Assembly (NCBI RefSeq): GCF_001830325.1 | Contig: NZ_MHZG01000002.1 | Location: 186,001 to 250,000, forward strand | Reading direction: 5' to 3' | Source of the DNA: Polynucleobacter sp. GWA2_45_21 | Lineage (GTDB): Bacteria; Pseudomonadota; Gammaproteobacteria; Burkholderiales; Burkholderiaceae | DNA: 64,000 nucleotides | Part shown: positions 7,943 through 15,592 of the stretch, in pieces | Numbering within the stretch: the stretch's first letter is position 1 | How the letters are laid out: each line of letters begins with the position of its first letter | Notes under the pieces: generated by a model | The model's input: only the letters and a program-made list of their open reading frames with translations | Databases searched by the model: none | Told to the model about the DNA's origin: nothing | Translations under genes and position numbers: made by a program

Positions 7943-8034
7943 GTCAATAAAATTGCCTATTTCCAGGTTAAATGATCAACATTGTCAATAAAAATGCCTA
8001 TTTGATCTATTCTTGTCAATAAATCGGCTGATAT
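7943..8034 (+). repeat. Three direct repeats of about 20 bp upstream of the AbiEi-type gene
   Basis: Copies start at 7943 (GTCAATAAAATTGCCTATTT), 7984 (GTCAATAAAAATGCCTATTT) and 8015 (GTCAATAAATCGGCTGATAT). The first two agree at 19 of 20 positions; the third is diverged. Start-to-start spacings are 41 and 31 bp. This is too irregular and too few for a CRISPR array. The repeats may be protein-binding sites for the downstream operon or iteron-like remnants. Confidence 0.5.
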
Positions 8035-8141
8035 GGCTCGGGTTAAATAATTGCTAACGGGGGTGATTATTAATAGCCCTTCACCCAATAAAAAATTGTT
8101 AACTAATTTAATAAAATCAATTAATTAACATACTTTACTTT

Positions 8142-8173
8142 CTATTAACATAGTGTATGTTAATAGCTAAAAA
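8142..8173 (+). promoter_or_regulatory. Promoter and 25-bp palindromic operator of the AbiEi-type gene
   Basis: The arms CTATTAACATA (8142-8152) and TATGTTAATAG (8156-8166) are perfect reverse complements around the 3-bp centre GTG. The left arm contains a -35 candidate TTAACA (8145-8150). A -10 candidate TAAAAA (8168-8173) lies 17 bp further on, so a bound dimer would block RNA polymerase. An extra half site TTAACATA is at 8125-8132. AbiEi antitoxins are known to repress their own operons through inverted repeats. Confidence 0.6.
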
Positions 8174-8191
8174 TAGTGTTAAAATGGATGC

Positions 8192-9217
8192 ATGAGGAAT
8201 GCACATGAGCTATTTAACCAAGCAGGCATTTACTTGCAGCAAGCCCTAGGAGAGGATTTGCTGCACGAGGGTGCTTGGGAGAAAGGGGCGCAATTACCAC
8301 GCTATCTTGCCCAAACATACGATATGGGCAAAGCTAGGCTGGCTGGAATCGAGGTTCTTTTGATGGCCAATAAAGACGGGGTTCAAGCATTGCCAGCGTT
8401 ACTTAAACAAAGGGCACTTATTCAGAAAGAGGCTGGGGTGCCGGTCATTTGGGTTGGAGATGCTCTTCAGGCTTATGCGCGCAGAGAGATGGTTGCGAGG
8501 CGAATGCCTTTTATCATTCCGTTTAAACAGGCCTACCTACCCCCGTTGGGAGTGGATTTTCAAGAGCACGCATTGGCAAGGAGGGTCGATGTCAAAGAAA
8601 AGCTACATGTGGCAACCCAAGTATTTTTGATTAATACGCTGCTTGGTAATTTACCTGACACATTAAATCCAAAAGAGATTGCCATGTACTTGGGCTATAG
8701 CCTTATGACTATGACTCGTATTAAAAGCGAGTTGATGGAGCATGGTTGGTTAGATATGGATGCTTATAGAGGAGGGCGACTCTGGCGACTGACGGTTGAA
8801 GGGGGCGAGCTCTGGAAAGCCATTAAGCCTTATTTACAAACCCCGGTACGTAAACGCCTGTGGATTCGAAATCCAAATCCACATATTGAGGGCCTGCCTC
8901 TTGCAGGATTGAGCGCCTTGGCTGATCAAACTATGCTTGAAGAGCCGCCAAATATTGTGCGAGCAATTGGAGAATTGGACTGGCGTAAATTAGAGCGCGA
9001 GTTGGATGCCGATCACATTGTCCCAGAGGCGATCGATGGCAGTTTGGAGTTAGAAGTTTGGCGTTATGCGCCACAAAGAATTAAAACCCTCAATACCAAA
9101 GAGAGTGATGCGAATAACGGCATCGTAGATCCATACTCTTTGTTTTTAAGTCTTGAGGCCATGGATGATGATCGAGTTCAAGTGGCGTTAAAAGAATTGT
9201 TGAGAGGGATAGGTTAA
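8192..9217 (+). CDS. AbiEi-type antitoxin/transcriptional regulator
   Basis: The 341-residue protein has a predicted winged helix near residues 155-195 (NPKEIAMYLGYSLMTMTRIK, then an ELMEHGWL recognition-type segment). An N-terminal domain carries P-F-I-I-P-F-K-Q-A-Y-L-P-P near 106-118. Its stop codon shares one base with the start of a nucleotidyltransferase gene (TAATG). Regulator followed by nucleotidyltransferase is the AbiE (type IV toxin-antitoxin) layout. No clear Shine-Dalgarno precedes the ATG; the promoter gives a leader of only about 12 nt. Family assignment rests on the neighbour and the HTH, so it is moderate. Confidence 0.65.
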   Translation: MRNAHELFNQAGIYLQQALGEDLLHEGAWEKGAQLPRYLAQTYDMGKARLAGIEVLLMANKDGVQALPALLKQRALIQKEAGVPVIWVGDALQAYARREMVARRMPFIIPFKQAYLPPLGVDFQEHALARRVDVKEKLHVATQVFLINTLLGNLPDTLNPKEIAMYLGYSLMTMTRIKSELMEHGWLDMDAYRGGRLWRLTVEGGELWKAIKPYLQTPVRKRLWIRNPNPHIEGLPLAGLSALADQTMLEEPPNIVRAIGELDWRKLERELDADHIVPEAIDGSLELEVWRYAPQRIKTLNTKESDANNGIVDPYSLFLSLEAMDDDRVQVALKELLRGIG

Positions 9218-9975
9218 TGGCAACGCAAGTAGGGCTGAAGGTCTTTGAGGAAGCATTTAAAGGATTTGAGGATCAGTATGTGCTCATAGGTGGTAGTGCG
9301 ACGCAGTTGGCCATGGAGAATGCTGGACAATAATTTACCCGCACTACTAAAGACTTGGATATTGTTGTGATTGTTGATGCACTGACCCCTGAGTTCATTG
9401 AGAAATTTTAGGAATTTGTGAAGGCGGGCGAGTACGAGATTCAGCAAAAGAGCGATGCCACTAGGCAGTTTTACCGCTTTAAAAAACCTAAGACCGCTGG
9501 ATACCCCTTCATGCTTGAACTCTTTTCAAGGAAACCAGACTTTCTTAGAGAGAGGGATATTGGCGATATGCGGGCGATTCCTCTAGCGGAGGATGTTTCT
9601 AGTCTTTCCGCGATTTTGTTGGATGATGATTATTACGGTTTGATAAAAAGAGATAGAAAACCTGGTTTTATCTGGGTGGATGCCCCCGTTCTGATTCCGC
9701 TGAAAGCAAAGGCCTGGCTTGATTTGAGTGAGCGCAAGCGTGCTGGTGAAAAGATTGATTCAGATGACATTAAAAAGCATTTGCGAGATGTATTGCGACT
9801 GGTATCAATTCTGCCTCCTGATTTTGAGTATGAATTGCCAGAATCAATAAGGCGAGATATGGGGCAATTTTTAGACCAAGCTAAGGATGAATCTGTTGAT
9901 CTAAGCGGGTTAAATCATCCGAAGGGATCAAATTTAGTGGATGTCTTGAGTCAGGTTAAACAAGCCTTTTTATGA
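9217..9975 (+). pseudogene. AbiEii-like nucleotidyltransferase toxin, interrupted by two stop codons
   Basis: Reading in frame from the ATG at 9217 gives a nucleotidyltransferase N-terminus with the LIGGSATQLA motif. A TAA stop follows at 9331-9333 (codon 39), then the T-K-D-L-D metal-binding motif, a TAG at 9409-9411 (codon 65), and a continuous frame to TGA at 9973-9975 (252 codons in all). The remainder keeps protein-like sequence such as YRFKKPKTAGYPFMLELFSR. Both stops can arise by single base changes and no frameshift is needed, so decay looks recent. A GTG at 9418 could begin a 185-residue piece, but it would lack the catalytic motifs. Confidence 0.85.
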
Positions 9976-10023
9976 ATTGGGCCTGACTTTAAAATTCAAT
10001 AAGAGTTTACAAAGCATATGTCA

Positions 10024-10056
10024 CTTGAGCCCCCAGTAGAAGGGCCCAAGTTTTTT
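10024..10056 (+). terminator. Intrinsic terminator after the AbiE-type operon
   Basis: CTTGAGCCC and GGGCCCAAG pair with one mismatch around a 9-base loop, followed by six Ts (10051-10056). It closes the plus-strand AbiE-type unit. Confidence 0.7.
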
Positions 10057-10062
10057 GTAAAC

Positions 10063-10269
10063 TTAATTAACCTGATCTACCTTTTCTTTGATAAAAGATT
10101 GAACCTGTTCAATTGTCCAAAATGATGATCTACCAATTTTAATTGGCTTTGGAAACTCCCCCTTTTGCACCATCAGCCAAAACTTTGATTTGGAAATTGG
10201 CATGACTTTTAATATTTGCGGAATTCTCATTAGGGTAATGGGTGGCACTTGATTTTGTTTATTGTTCAT
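10063..10269 (-). CDS. AlpA-like phage regulator / excisionase-type HTH protein
   Basis: This 68-residue protein carries the AlpA-type MerR-like fold: LMRIPQILKVMPISKSKFW, then G-E-F-P-K-P-I-K-I-G and a W-x-x-E-x-x-x-F-I helix. The ATG at 10269 is chosen because GGAG lies six bases upstream; a longer start at 10281 has no such site. AlpA-type proteins activate integrase expression or act as excisionases in prophages and satellites. No integrase is adjacent, so this is probably a remnant of a mobile element that once occupied this region. Confidence 0.8.
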   Translation of the reverse strand: MNNKQNQVPPITLMRIPQILKVMPISKSKFWLMVQKGEFPKPIKIGRSSFWTIEQVQSFIKEKVDQVN

Positions 10270-10536
10270 TAGAATCTCCATAAAGGATTGATAAAAGATT
10301 TGGCAGCCAATTTTTTGGATGCCGCCCTGAATCTAATAAACCTACGTTTCAAATCAAGTAAATGCAATAAAACCTTTCTTCTAGAGTGGATAAATAAGAC
10401 AGTTCAATTTCATGACTAAAAAATTTGACTGGGCGGTGTCAAGACATTCTTTTAAGTAGGGGTGTGATAGCTTTGCTGCTTACATTTTGAATGGGTTTCT
10501 TTATAAAAATTGATTAAGTGCACTAAGAATCAATGG

Positions 10537-11145
10537 TCAAATTTTTATTACATTAGCATTTTTAACCAACTGATAAATTTGATGCTGTCTTTGCATCATC
10601 TCAAAGAAAAGTCGTAGCGTATTAAAGGCATCATCATCCGCTCGGTGGGGTATGCCGTCAAAATGAAGCTTAAAGCTAGCAAGCGCAGATGATAGTCCGC
10701 CACTTGGTTTCTTTCCTATTGCCAGTATATGCAAGGTATACCAAGTTTTTACATCAATCCATCTGCGCCCAAAATAGGGAAAATGAACGCCTCGATTTTT
10801 GAACTCAAGCTTCAACTCTGTTGAATCGCCACCACCCCAGCTAATCGGGTTGATGAAGCACTGGTGAGCTTCGATCAACTCTCCGATTTCCTTGGCGACC
10901 TGTTCATGGGGCACGGCATTTCTGAAGATATCTTCATTAGAAATGCCAGTTAATTTGGTGATGAATTCGAAGATCGGCTCTTGTGGATCTAGATACCATT
11001 TGTACTTAGCAATGCTGTTATTTTTGTAATCTAAATAACTCCCAATAGCAATTCCTACCTGAATGATCTTGGGACTTATTGTTGTATTGTCTTGTGCATT
11101 ATTCAGCTCAAGATCTAAGGAAAAATAACACTGTTTTTGATCCAT
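10537..11145 (-). CDS. 3'-5' exonuclease of the DEDDh (RNase T/DnaQ-like) family
   Basis: Asp11 and Glu13 (SLDLELN), Asp107 (WGGGDSTEL) and His167 to Asp172 (HRADDD) match the ExoI, ExoII and ExoIII motifs of DEDDh nucleases. The 202-residue protein is a stand-alone exonuclease domain without a polymerase or WYL fusion. It removes nucleotides from DNA or RNA 3' ends; the substrate is unknown. It is transcribed away from the metallophosphoesterase gene, with 170 bp between them. Its place in a defence-rich region suggests, but does not prove, a role against foreign nucleic acid. Confidence 0.8.
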   Translation of the reverse strand: MDQKQCYFSLDLELNNAQDNTTISPKIIQVGIAIGSYLDYKNNSIAKYKWYLDPQEPIFEFITKLTGISNEDIFRNAVPHEQVAKEIGELIEAHQCFINPISWGGGDSTELKLEFKNRGVHFPYFGRRWIDVKTWYTLHILAIGKKPSGGLSSALASFKLHFDGIPHRADDDAFNTLRLFFEMMQRQHQIYQLVKNANVIKI

Positions 11146-11315
11146 TTGATTTTTCTAAATTGGGTCGGCAATAAATTAATTTAGGTTGCAGCAGTGTAGT
11201 AGTCAACTGCATCCTCAATTCCTTGTAGGGTGGCATGGTTAATTGATTTAATACAATCCTCACCTCGAGAGGAAATTCATCTTCTTCATTCCAAAAAACT
11301 AATCAAACTGCGCAT

Positions 11316-12083
11316 ATGAAAATTCATATTTTGAGCGACCTTCACTTAGAGTTTGCCGCTTTCAATCCCGAGCCAACTGATGCGGATGTTGTGGTTCTAG
11401 CCGGAGATATTAATGTCCGCTCTAGTGGTATTAAATGGGCGCGCGAGACTTTCCCAGATCAAGAAATTATCTATGTTGCCGGCAATCATGAGTTTTATGG
11501 ATCTCAGCGACTTGAGCTTATTTCGAAATTACAAGAGCAATGCGCGCTTTATGAAGTTCATTTTTTAGATGATCGAGCAATTCAGTTGCAAAGTGCTAAT
11601 GATAAAAACCCCGTCCGATTTTTAGGTGCCACCTTATGGACGGATTTCTTATTGTTTGGCGATGAGTTGAGAGAGCAATGCATCATGTATGGCGAAATGT
11701 ATTTAAATGATTTCAGGAGAATCGGTGATGGACGAATTGGCTTCTCGCCACAAAAGTCGATCCAATTGCATGAGCAGTCACTCTTTTTCCTTAGGGGAGA
11801 GTTGGATATTCCCTTCGATGGTGAGACTGTAGTTATCACTCATCATCTTCCCTCAATACATTCTGTTGCAGAGCGTTATAAACCTGATTTGTTGTCAGCG
11901 TGTTTTGCATCAGAGTTATCTCATTTCTTTGGCAAGATGTCTGTCTGGATTCATGGCCATACTCACGATTCTTGTGACTATGAGGTGAATGGCACTAGAG
12001 TGGTGTGCAACCCCCGTGGATATGTTCGCTCCAATCATGCAGAAAATCCACGTTTCAATCCTTCATTGATCATTGAGGTATAG
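11316..12083 (+). CDS. Calcineurin-like metallophosphoesterase
   Basis: All five metallophosphoesterase motifs are present in 255 residues: Asp8 and His10 (SDLHLEF), Asp31 (LAGDIN), Asn57-His58 (AGNHEFYG), the ITHH pair near residue 175, and GHTH near residue 218. Such enzymes use a two-metal centre to cleave phosphomonoesters or diesters, including nucleic acids and cyclic nucleotides. There is no signal peptide, so it acts in the cytoplasm. No clear operon partner exists; the next gene (hipB) has its own promoter. The substrate cannot be assigned. Confidence 0.85.
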   Translation: MKIHILSDLHLEFAAFNPEPTDADVVVLAGDINVRSSGIKWARETFPDQEIIYVAGNHEFYGSQRLELISKLQEQCALYEVHFLDDRAIQLQSANDKNPVRFLGATLWTDFLLFGDELREQCIMYGEMYLNDFRRIGDGRIGFSPQKSIQLHEQSLFFLRGELDIPFDGETVVITHHLPSIHSVAERYKPDLLSACFASELSHFFGKMSVWIHGHTHDSCDYEVNGTRVVCNPRGYVRSNHAENPRFNPSLIIEV

Positions 12084-12124
12084 GAAGTTAAAGGAAGTTG
12101 AGTCAGCCGCCTTTCTATTAATAT

Positions 12125-12201
12125 TTACAATTTTTAAGTTGTAATGCTAATATACAATTTATTTATTGTTATTTCATATTACAATTTTAAAGTTGTATTA
12201 A
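12125..12201 (+). promoter_or_regulatory. hipBA promoter with three TTACAA-type operators
   Basis: Three palindromic sites lie at 12125-12144 (TTACAA/TTGTAA), 12153-12171 (ACAAT/ATTGT) and 12179-12197 (TACAA/TTGTA with an A/T core). Their centres are about 27 bp apart. The third fills the 17-bp spacer between TTCATA (12173-12178) and TATTAA (12196-12201). HipB binding here would shut off the operon. Confidence 0.6.
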
Positions 12202-12215
12202 TAGTGAGGCTGAAA

Positions 12216-12494
12216 ATGGTATCGACTTATCTAATTCAAACCCTAGAGTCCTTGCCCATGTTTATTAAGGCCTTCCGAAGGCAAAAGGGGGTCACTCAGG
12301 CTGATATGGCAGAAAAACTCGGAATTAGTCAGCAAGCTTACGCGCGTTTTGAGGGCAATCCGCAATTAGCCACTCTTGAAAGATTGTTCCTGGTCTTGCG
12401 GATCCTGGGTGTAAACATATCACTGGAGCAGATCATTAAAAACTCAAAAGAAGCAAAAACCAACATGGAATCTGAGTCCAAGGAGATTTGGTAG
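12216..12494 (+). CDS. hipB: HipB-like antitoxin, XRE family
   Basis: The 92-residue protein carries an HTH at about residues 13-70 (FRRQKGVTQADMAEKLGISQ, then YARFEGN). The ATG at 12216 is preferred over an in-frame ATG at 12144 because GAGG lies six bases upstream and the longer version would read through the operator sites. HipB binds HipA and represses the operon. The hipA start lies two bases after this stop. The family is clear from the HTH and the partner. Confidence 0.88.
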   Translation: MVSTYLIQTLESLPMFIKAFRRQKGVTQADMAEKLGISQQAYARFEGNPQLATLERLFLVLRILGVNISLEQIIKNSKEAKTNMESESKEIW

Positions 12495-12496
12495 TC

Positions 12497-13837
12497 ATGG
12501 TGGTTCGCTCAAAATCAAGAGGGCTAAACATTTGGATGAATGGTATTCAAGTGGGCACTTGGCAAATCACAAGACAACTTGAAAGATTCTCCTATTCCGA
12601 TGAATGGATTTCGCGGCCAGAAGCGAGGCCCTTATCGCTATCCCTTCCTTTCTTGCCAGGCAATGAAGCGTATCAAGGCGATTCTGTTGATTATTATTTT
12701 GATAACTTATTGCCTGATAGTGACGTGATTCGTAGGAGGTTAGCGAGTCGCTATCAGGTAAAAAGTTTGGGCGCTTTCGACTTGTTATCTCAGCTTGGCC
12801 GCGATTGTGTTGGAGCCATACAACTCTTGCCCGAGGGTGAGTTGCCAGCAGAAATTTATCAAATTCAAGGTCGAGCATTGAGCAACGGGGAGATTGCAGA
12901 CCATCTTCGTCGGGTCTCGTCGGATTTGATTTTCGGGCAAGTGGAGCTCAGCAATGATCTAAGGCTATCGATTGCTGGAGCTCAAGAAAAAACTGCACTT
13001 TTAAAGCACGATGGGCGGTGGTTTATTCCTCAAGGTAGTACACCAACTACGCATATCTTTAAGTTGCCCTTGGGTTTGGTTGGTCATATGCGTGCCGACA
13101 TGCGAACATCAGTTGAGAATGAGTGGCTCTGCTCTAAAATTATGGCTGCATATGGTATTCCAACTGCTTCCTGTGAAATTGGCTGTTTTGAAGATCAAAA
13201 AGTATTGATCGTAGAGCGCTTTGATCGTAGATTGGCTGCTGATGGGCAATGGATTATGCGCCTCCCTCAGGAGGATTTTTGTCAGGCACTGGGCATATCG
13301 CCAATGAGCAAATATCAAGCGGATGGAGGTCCGAGTATCACATCTGCAATGAAGTTATTACTGGGGTCGGTGAACGCTGAACAAGACCGAATACATTTCT
13401 TTAAAACGCAAATTATTTTTTGGATCTTAGCTGCAACTGATGGGCATGGTAAAAACTTTAGCATTGCACATCTGCCGGGCGCCAAATACCAAGCAACTCC
13501 AATTTATGACGTGTTATCGGCGCACCCAGTAATGGGATTTGAGGCAAATCAAATCGCACCTCAAAAAGCAAAGCTAGCAATGGCTGTTCGTGGAACGACT
13601 AATCACTATCTGCTAGATAAAATTCACTATAGACACTGGCTGGCTCAGGCTCAGCAGGCAGGTCTTGGTGCTAACGTAGCACGGCAACTAATTGGGGAAG
13701 TTATTGAGATGACTGGGTTTGTCATCAATCAAGTAAGGGCGAGCATTACAGGGCCATTTCCACTGGATGTAGCCGATTCTATTTTTACGGGAATGGAAGA
13801 GAAGGCCCAAGTGTTGGCCTCCCAATTTTCAACCTAG
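12497..13837 (+). CDS. hipA: HipA-like serine/threonine kinase toxin
   Basis: The protein has 446 residues, close to E. coli HipA (440). It shows an N-terminal subdomain with SLSLPF, the loop SIAGAQEKTALL whose Ser158 matches the autophosphorylated serine of HipA, and IVERFDRR. The kinase core holds Asp315 and Asn320 (ATDGHGKNFS) and Asp338 (YDVLSAHP), all intact, so an active kinase is expected. HipA phosphorylates glutamyl-tRNA synthetase, halting translation and promoting persistence. The ATG at 12497 follows AAGGAG; a TTG nine bases earlier overlaps that site. A terminator follows directly. Confidence 0.92.
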   Translation: MVVRSKSRGLNIWMNGIQVGTWQITRQLERFSYSDEWISRPEARPLSLSLPFLPGNEAYQGDSVDYYFDNLLPDSDVIRRRLASRYQVKSLGAFDLLSQLGRDCVGAIQLLPEGELPAEIYQIQGRALSNGEIADHLRRVSSDLIFGQVELSNDLRLSIAGAQEKTALLKHDGRWFIPQGSTPTTHIFKLPLGLVGHMRADMRTSVENEWLCSKIMAAYGIPTASCEIGCFEDQKVLIVERFDRRLAADGQWIMRLPQEDFCQALGISPMSKYQADGGPSITSAMKLLLGSVNAEQDRIHFFKTQIIFWILAATDGHGKNFSIAHLPGAKYQATPIYDVLSAHPVMGFEANQIAPQKAKLAMAVRGTTNHYLLDKIHYRHWLAQAQQAGLGANVARQLIGEVIEMTGFVINQVRASITGPFPLDVADSIFTGMEEKAQVLASQFST

Positions 13838-13844
13838 AAAATAA

Positions 13845-13873
13845 AAACCCCAGCAATCACTTGCTGGGGTTTT
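13845..13873. terminator. Bidirectional intrinsic terminator after hipA
   Basis: ACCCCAGCAA and TTGCTGGGGT form a perfect 10-bp stem around TCAC, with T runs on both strands. It serves hipA on the plus strand and the convergent gene ending at 13906. Confidence 0.85.
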
Positions 13874-13905
13874 GTCTTTCTAGTAACTAGAAAAGATTTA
13901 TTACA

Positions 13906-14487
13906 TTACTTCTTAGCAGCTGGTGCGCTAACTACTGCAGCAATCGCTTCTGTGTAAACCACTTTAACTTGATCGTTTACGGCGATGTCCTTCATTAAGT
14001 CAGGATTCTGAACTTTAACTTTGAAGATATTTCCTTGAGGGCCTTTTAATGAAACAGTGCTCTTTGCTGTATCAATTGCCTCAACGCTAGCGGTTGCAGT
14101 AACAGTGTTAGTAGTGATCATGCCTGGCTTGTCACCTTGTGGGGCGGTAGTAGTGCTAGTAGTAACTTGCTCACTAGTTGTGCCTGGGTTTTTCACCTTA
14201 ACCAATTCAATCGCAACAGCAAGTTCGTAGACAACGTCAAAACGGTCACCAACTTTAATTTCAGCAAAGTTCTTCACTTCTGGGCCGGCAACGATAGTGG
14301 ATTCACCATCTTTGTTTTTAAGTGTCACTGTACGAGTTGCTGCGTCAATCTTGATGACTTCGCCATCATAGATAAGGGCAGTTTCTTGAGCAGCTACGCC
14401 AGCAATCGGAGCTTTCGGTTTGTTGAGCATGAAGTAAGCGCCTGCAGCAATAGCAGCAAGTACAACAATGATGACTAGTTTTTTCAT
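13906..14487 (-). CDS. Membrane-anchored periplasmic protein with a duplicated domain, function unknown
   Basis: I do not recognise a named family. The ATG at 14487 gives a 193-residue protein starting MKK and one hydrophobic segment (residues 3-21), so it is exported or anchored. Two similar units follow, at about 42-100 and 133-188. Each has a G/S-x-V-x-x-I-D-x-A-x-x-T-V-x-L-K start and ends in D-x-x-x-V-V-Y-x-x-A. A Thr/Pro-rich linker joins them. The pattern suggests two small beta-barrels. A longer upstream frame to 14568 adds an unlikely extension. It is convergent with hipA and divergent from the cytochrome operon. Confidence 0.7.
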   Translation of the reverse strand: MKKLVIIVVLAAIAAGAYFMLNKPKAPIAGVAAQETALIYDGEVIKIDAATRTVTLKNKDGESTIVAGPEVKNFAEIKVGDRFDVVYELAVAIELVKVKNPGTTSEQVTTSTTTAPQGDKPGMITTNTVTATASVEAIDTAKSTVSLKGPQGNIFKVKVQNPDLMKDIAVNDQVKVVYTEAIAAVVSAPAAKK

Positions 14488-14735
14488 AACGGTATTAATC
14501 CTTAATATATTGAGGTGCATTAGCTGTAGGCAGTAATGCGGTAATTGATAAATGCAGTTAATTAGCATTTATGTAGATTGTATTACTCATGCTAATCATC
14601 AGAATCATTTTTGAGGGTAGTTTTAGTCAATAAGCACTAAATACCCGACTATTTTGCTTATTTATCTAAATGAACTGTCATATCAATGGCGCATACTAGG
14701 TGGGAGATATGGGTAGTGCTAATAGAGGAGTGGGT

Positions 14736-15119
14736 ATGTTTTGGAAGTTATTTTCGGGATTTGTCTTCATCGGTCTGGCTATTACAGTCAGTGCAGCAAC
14801 ACCGCAAGATTTGCTGAAGGCCTATGAGGCTCAATCGAGTAAGGCATCGCCGGCTCGTGGAGAGCAGTTCTTCAATGCTAAGCACGGTAAAGAATGGAGC
14901 TGTGCGTCCTGCCATGAAAATCCCCCAAATCACGACACTAAACACATTGTTACTGGGAAGGTGATTAAGCCATTAGCCCCTAGCGCAAATCCAGCTCGCT
15001 TTACTGATGAGGCTAAGGCTGAGAAGTGGTTTAAGCGTAACTGCAATGATGTACTCGGTAGAGACTGCACTGCACAAGAAAAAGCGGATGTTCTATCTTG
15101 GTTGCTAACTGTTAAATGA
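14736..15119 (+). CDS. SHP-like monoheme cytochrome c (DUF1924)
   Basis: The signal peptide is residues 1-20 and the single heme-binding motif is CASCH. The later stretch around K-P-L-A-P-S-A-N-P-x-R-F-T-D and the C-terminal NCNDVLGRDCTAQEK resemble the sphaeroides heme protein family. Such cytochromes can bind O2 or NO through an unusual heme ligand. Several in-frame starts exist; the ATG at 14736 has GAGGAG five bases upstream and places the signal peptide at the N-terminus. It is the first gene of a three-gene operon with a diheme cytochrome c and a cytochrome b561, the arrangement known for SHP loci. Confidence 0.85.
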   Translation: MFWKLFSGFVFIGLAITVSAATPQDLLKAYEAQSSKASPARGEQFFNAKHGKEWSCASCHENPPNHDTKHIVTGKVIKPLAPSANPARFTDEAKAEKWFKRNCNDVLGRDCTAQEKADVLSWLLTVK

Positions 15120-15592
15120 GTCTTATCAATATGAAAAAAACTATATTTATTGTTGCCTCCTTGCTCCTGGCATCTTCGGCCACGTTCGCCGCCAAAATGG
15201 CAATGCCTGCAGATGCGCCAGCCTCTTATGAGGCTGAGTGTGCAAGTTGTCACATGGCTTATCCGCCAGCATTATTAGGCGAGCAAAGCTGGAAAAATGT
15301 CATGTCTGGCCTATCCAAGCACTTTGGCACTGACGCTAGTGTGGACGCAAAGACCCAGACTGAAATTACAAGCTGGTTAGTAAAAAATGCCGCTACTAGA
15401 CAGAAGTACAGCGAGACTGCCCCTGAAAACCGCATTACTAAAACTTCATGGTTTATTCGTAAGCATGATGAGGTGAGGGCAGATGTTTGGAAGCGGGCAA
15501 GCATCAAGAGCCCTGCCAATTGTGGAGCTTGTCATATTGATGCTGCAAAAGGCATTTTTAGCGAGAACAATATTAAGATCCCAGCGAAATGA
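15116..15592 (+). CDS. Diheme cytochrome c (DHC)
   Basis: This periplasmic protein of 158 residues has a signal peptide ending near TFAA (residues 6-26) and two heme motifs, CASCH and CGACH, near residues 42 and 136. It matches the dihaem cytochrome c family that passes electrons between a membrane cytochrome b and SHP. The start overlaps the upstream stop by four bases (ATGA); an internal ATG at 15131 would still keep the signal peptide. The stop overlaps the next start in the same way. Confidence 0.88.
   Translation: MSLINMKKTIFIVASLLLASSATFAAKMAMPADAPASYEAECASCHMAYPPALLGEQSWKNVMSGLSKHFGTDASVDAKTQTEITSWLVKNAATRQKYSETAPENRITKTSWFIRKHDEVRADVWKRASIKSPANCGACHIDAAKGIFSENNIKIPAK

Noticed and set aside
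7793..7975. A 60-codon plus-strand open frame in the gene-poor stretch
   Set aside because: It has no ribosome binding site, runs through a terminator-like hairpin and into the repeat region, and its composition (many aromatic residues from AT-rich DNA) is not protein-like.
7943..8034. A CRISPR array
   Set aside because: There are only three copies, one diverged, with spacings of 41 and 31 bp and no cas genes nearby.
9418..9975. A separate 185-residue gene starting at GTG 9418
   Set aside because: It is in frame with the upstream nucleotidyltransferase start and continues the same domain, so it is the tail of an interrupted gene. It would lack the catalytic motifs.
12144..12215. A longer HipB starting at ATG 12144
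   Set aside because: The extension translates AT-rich operator and promoter sequence, while ATG 12216 has a well-placed GAGG.
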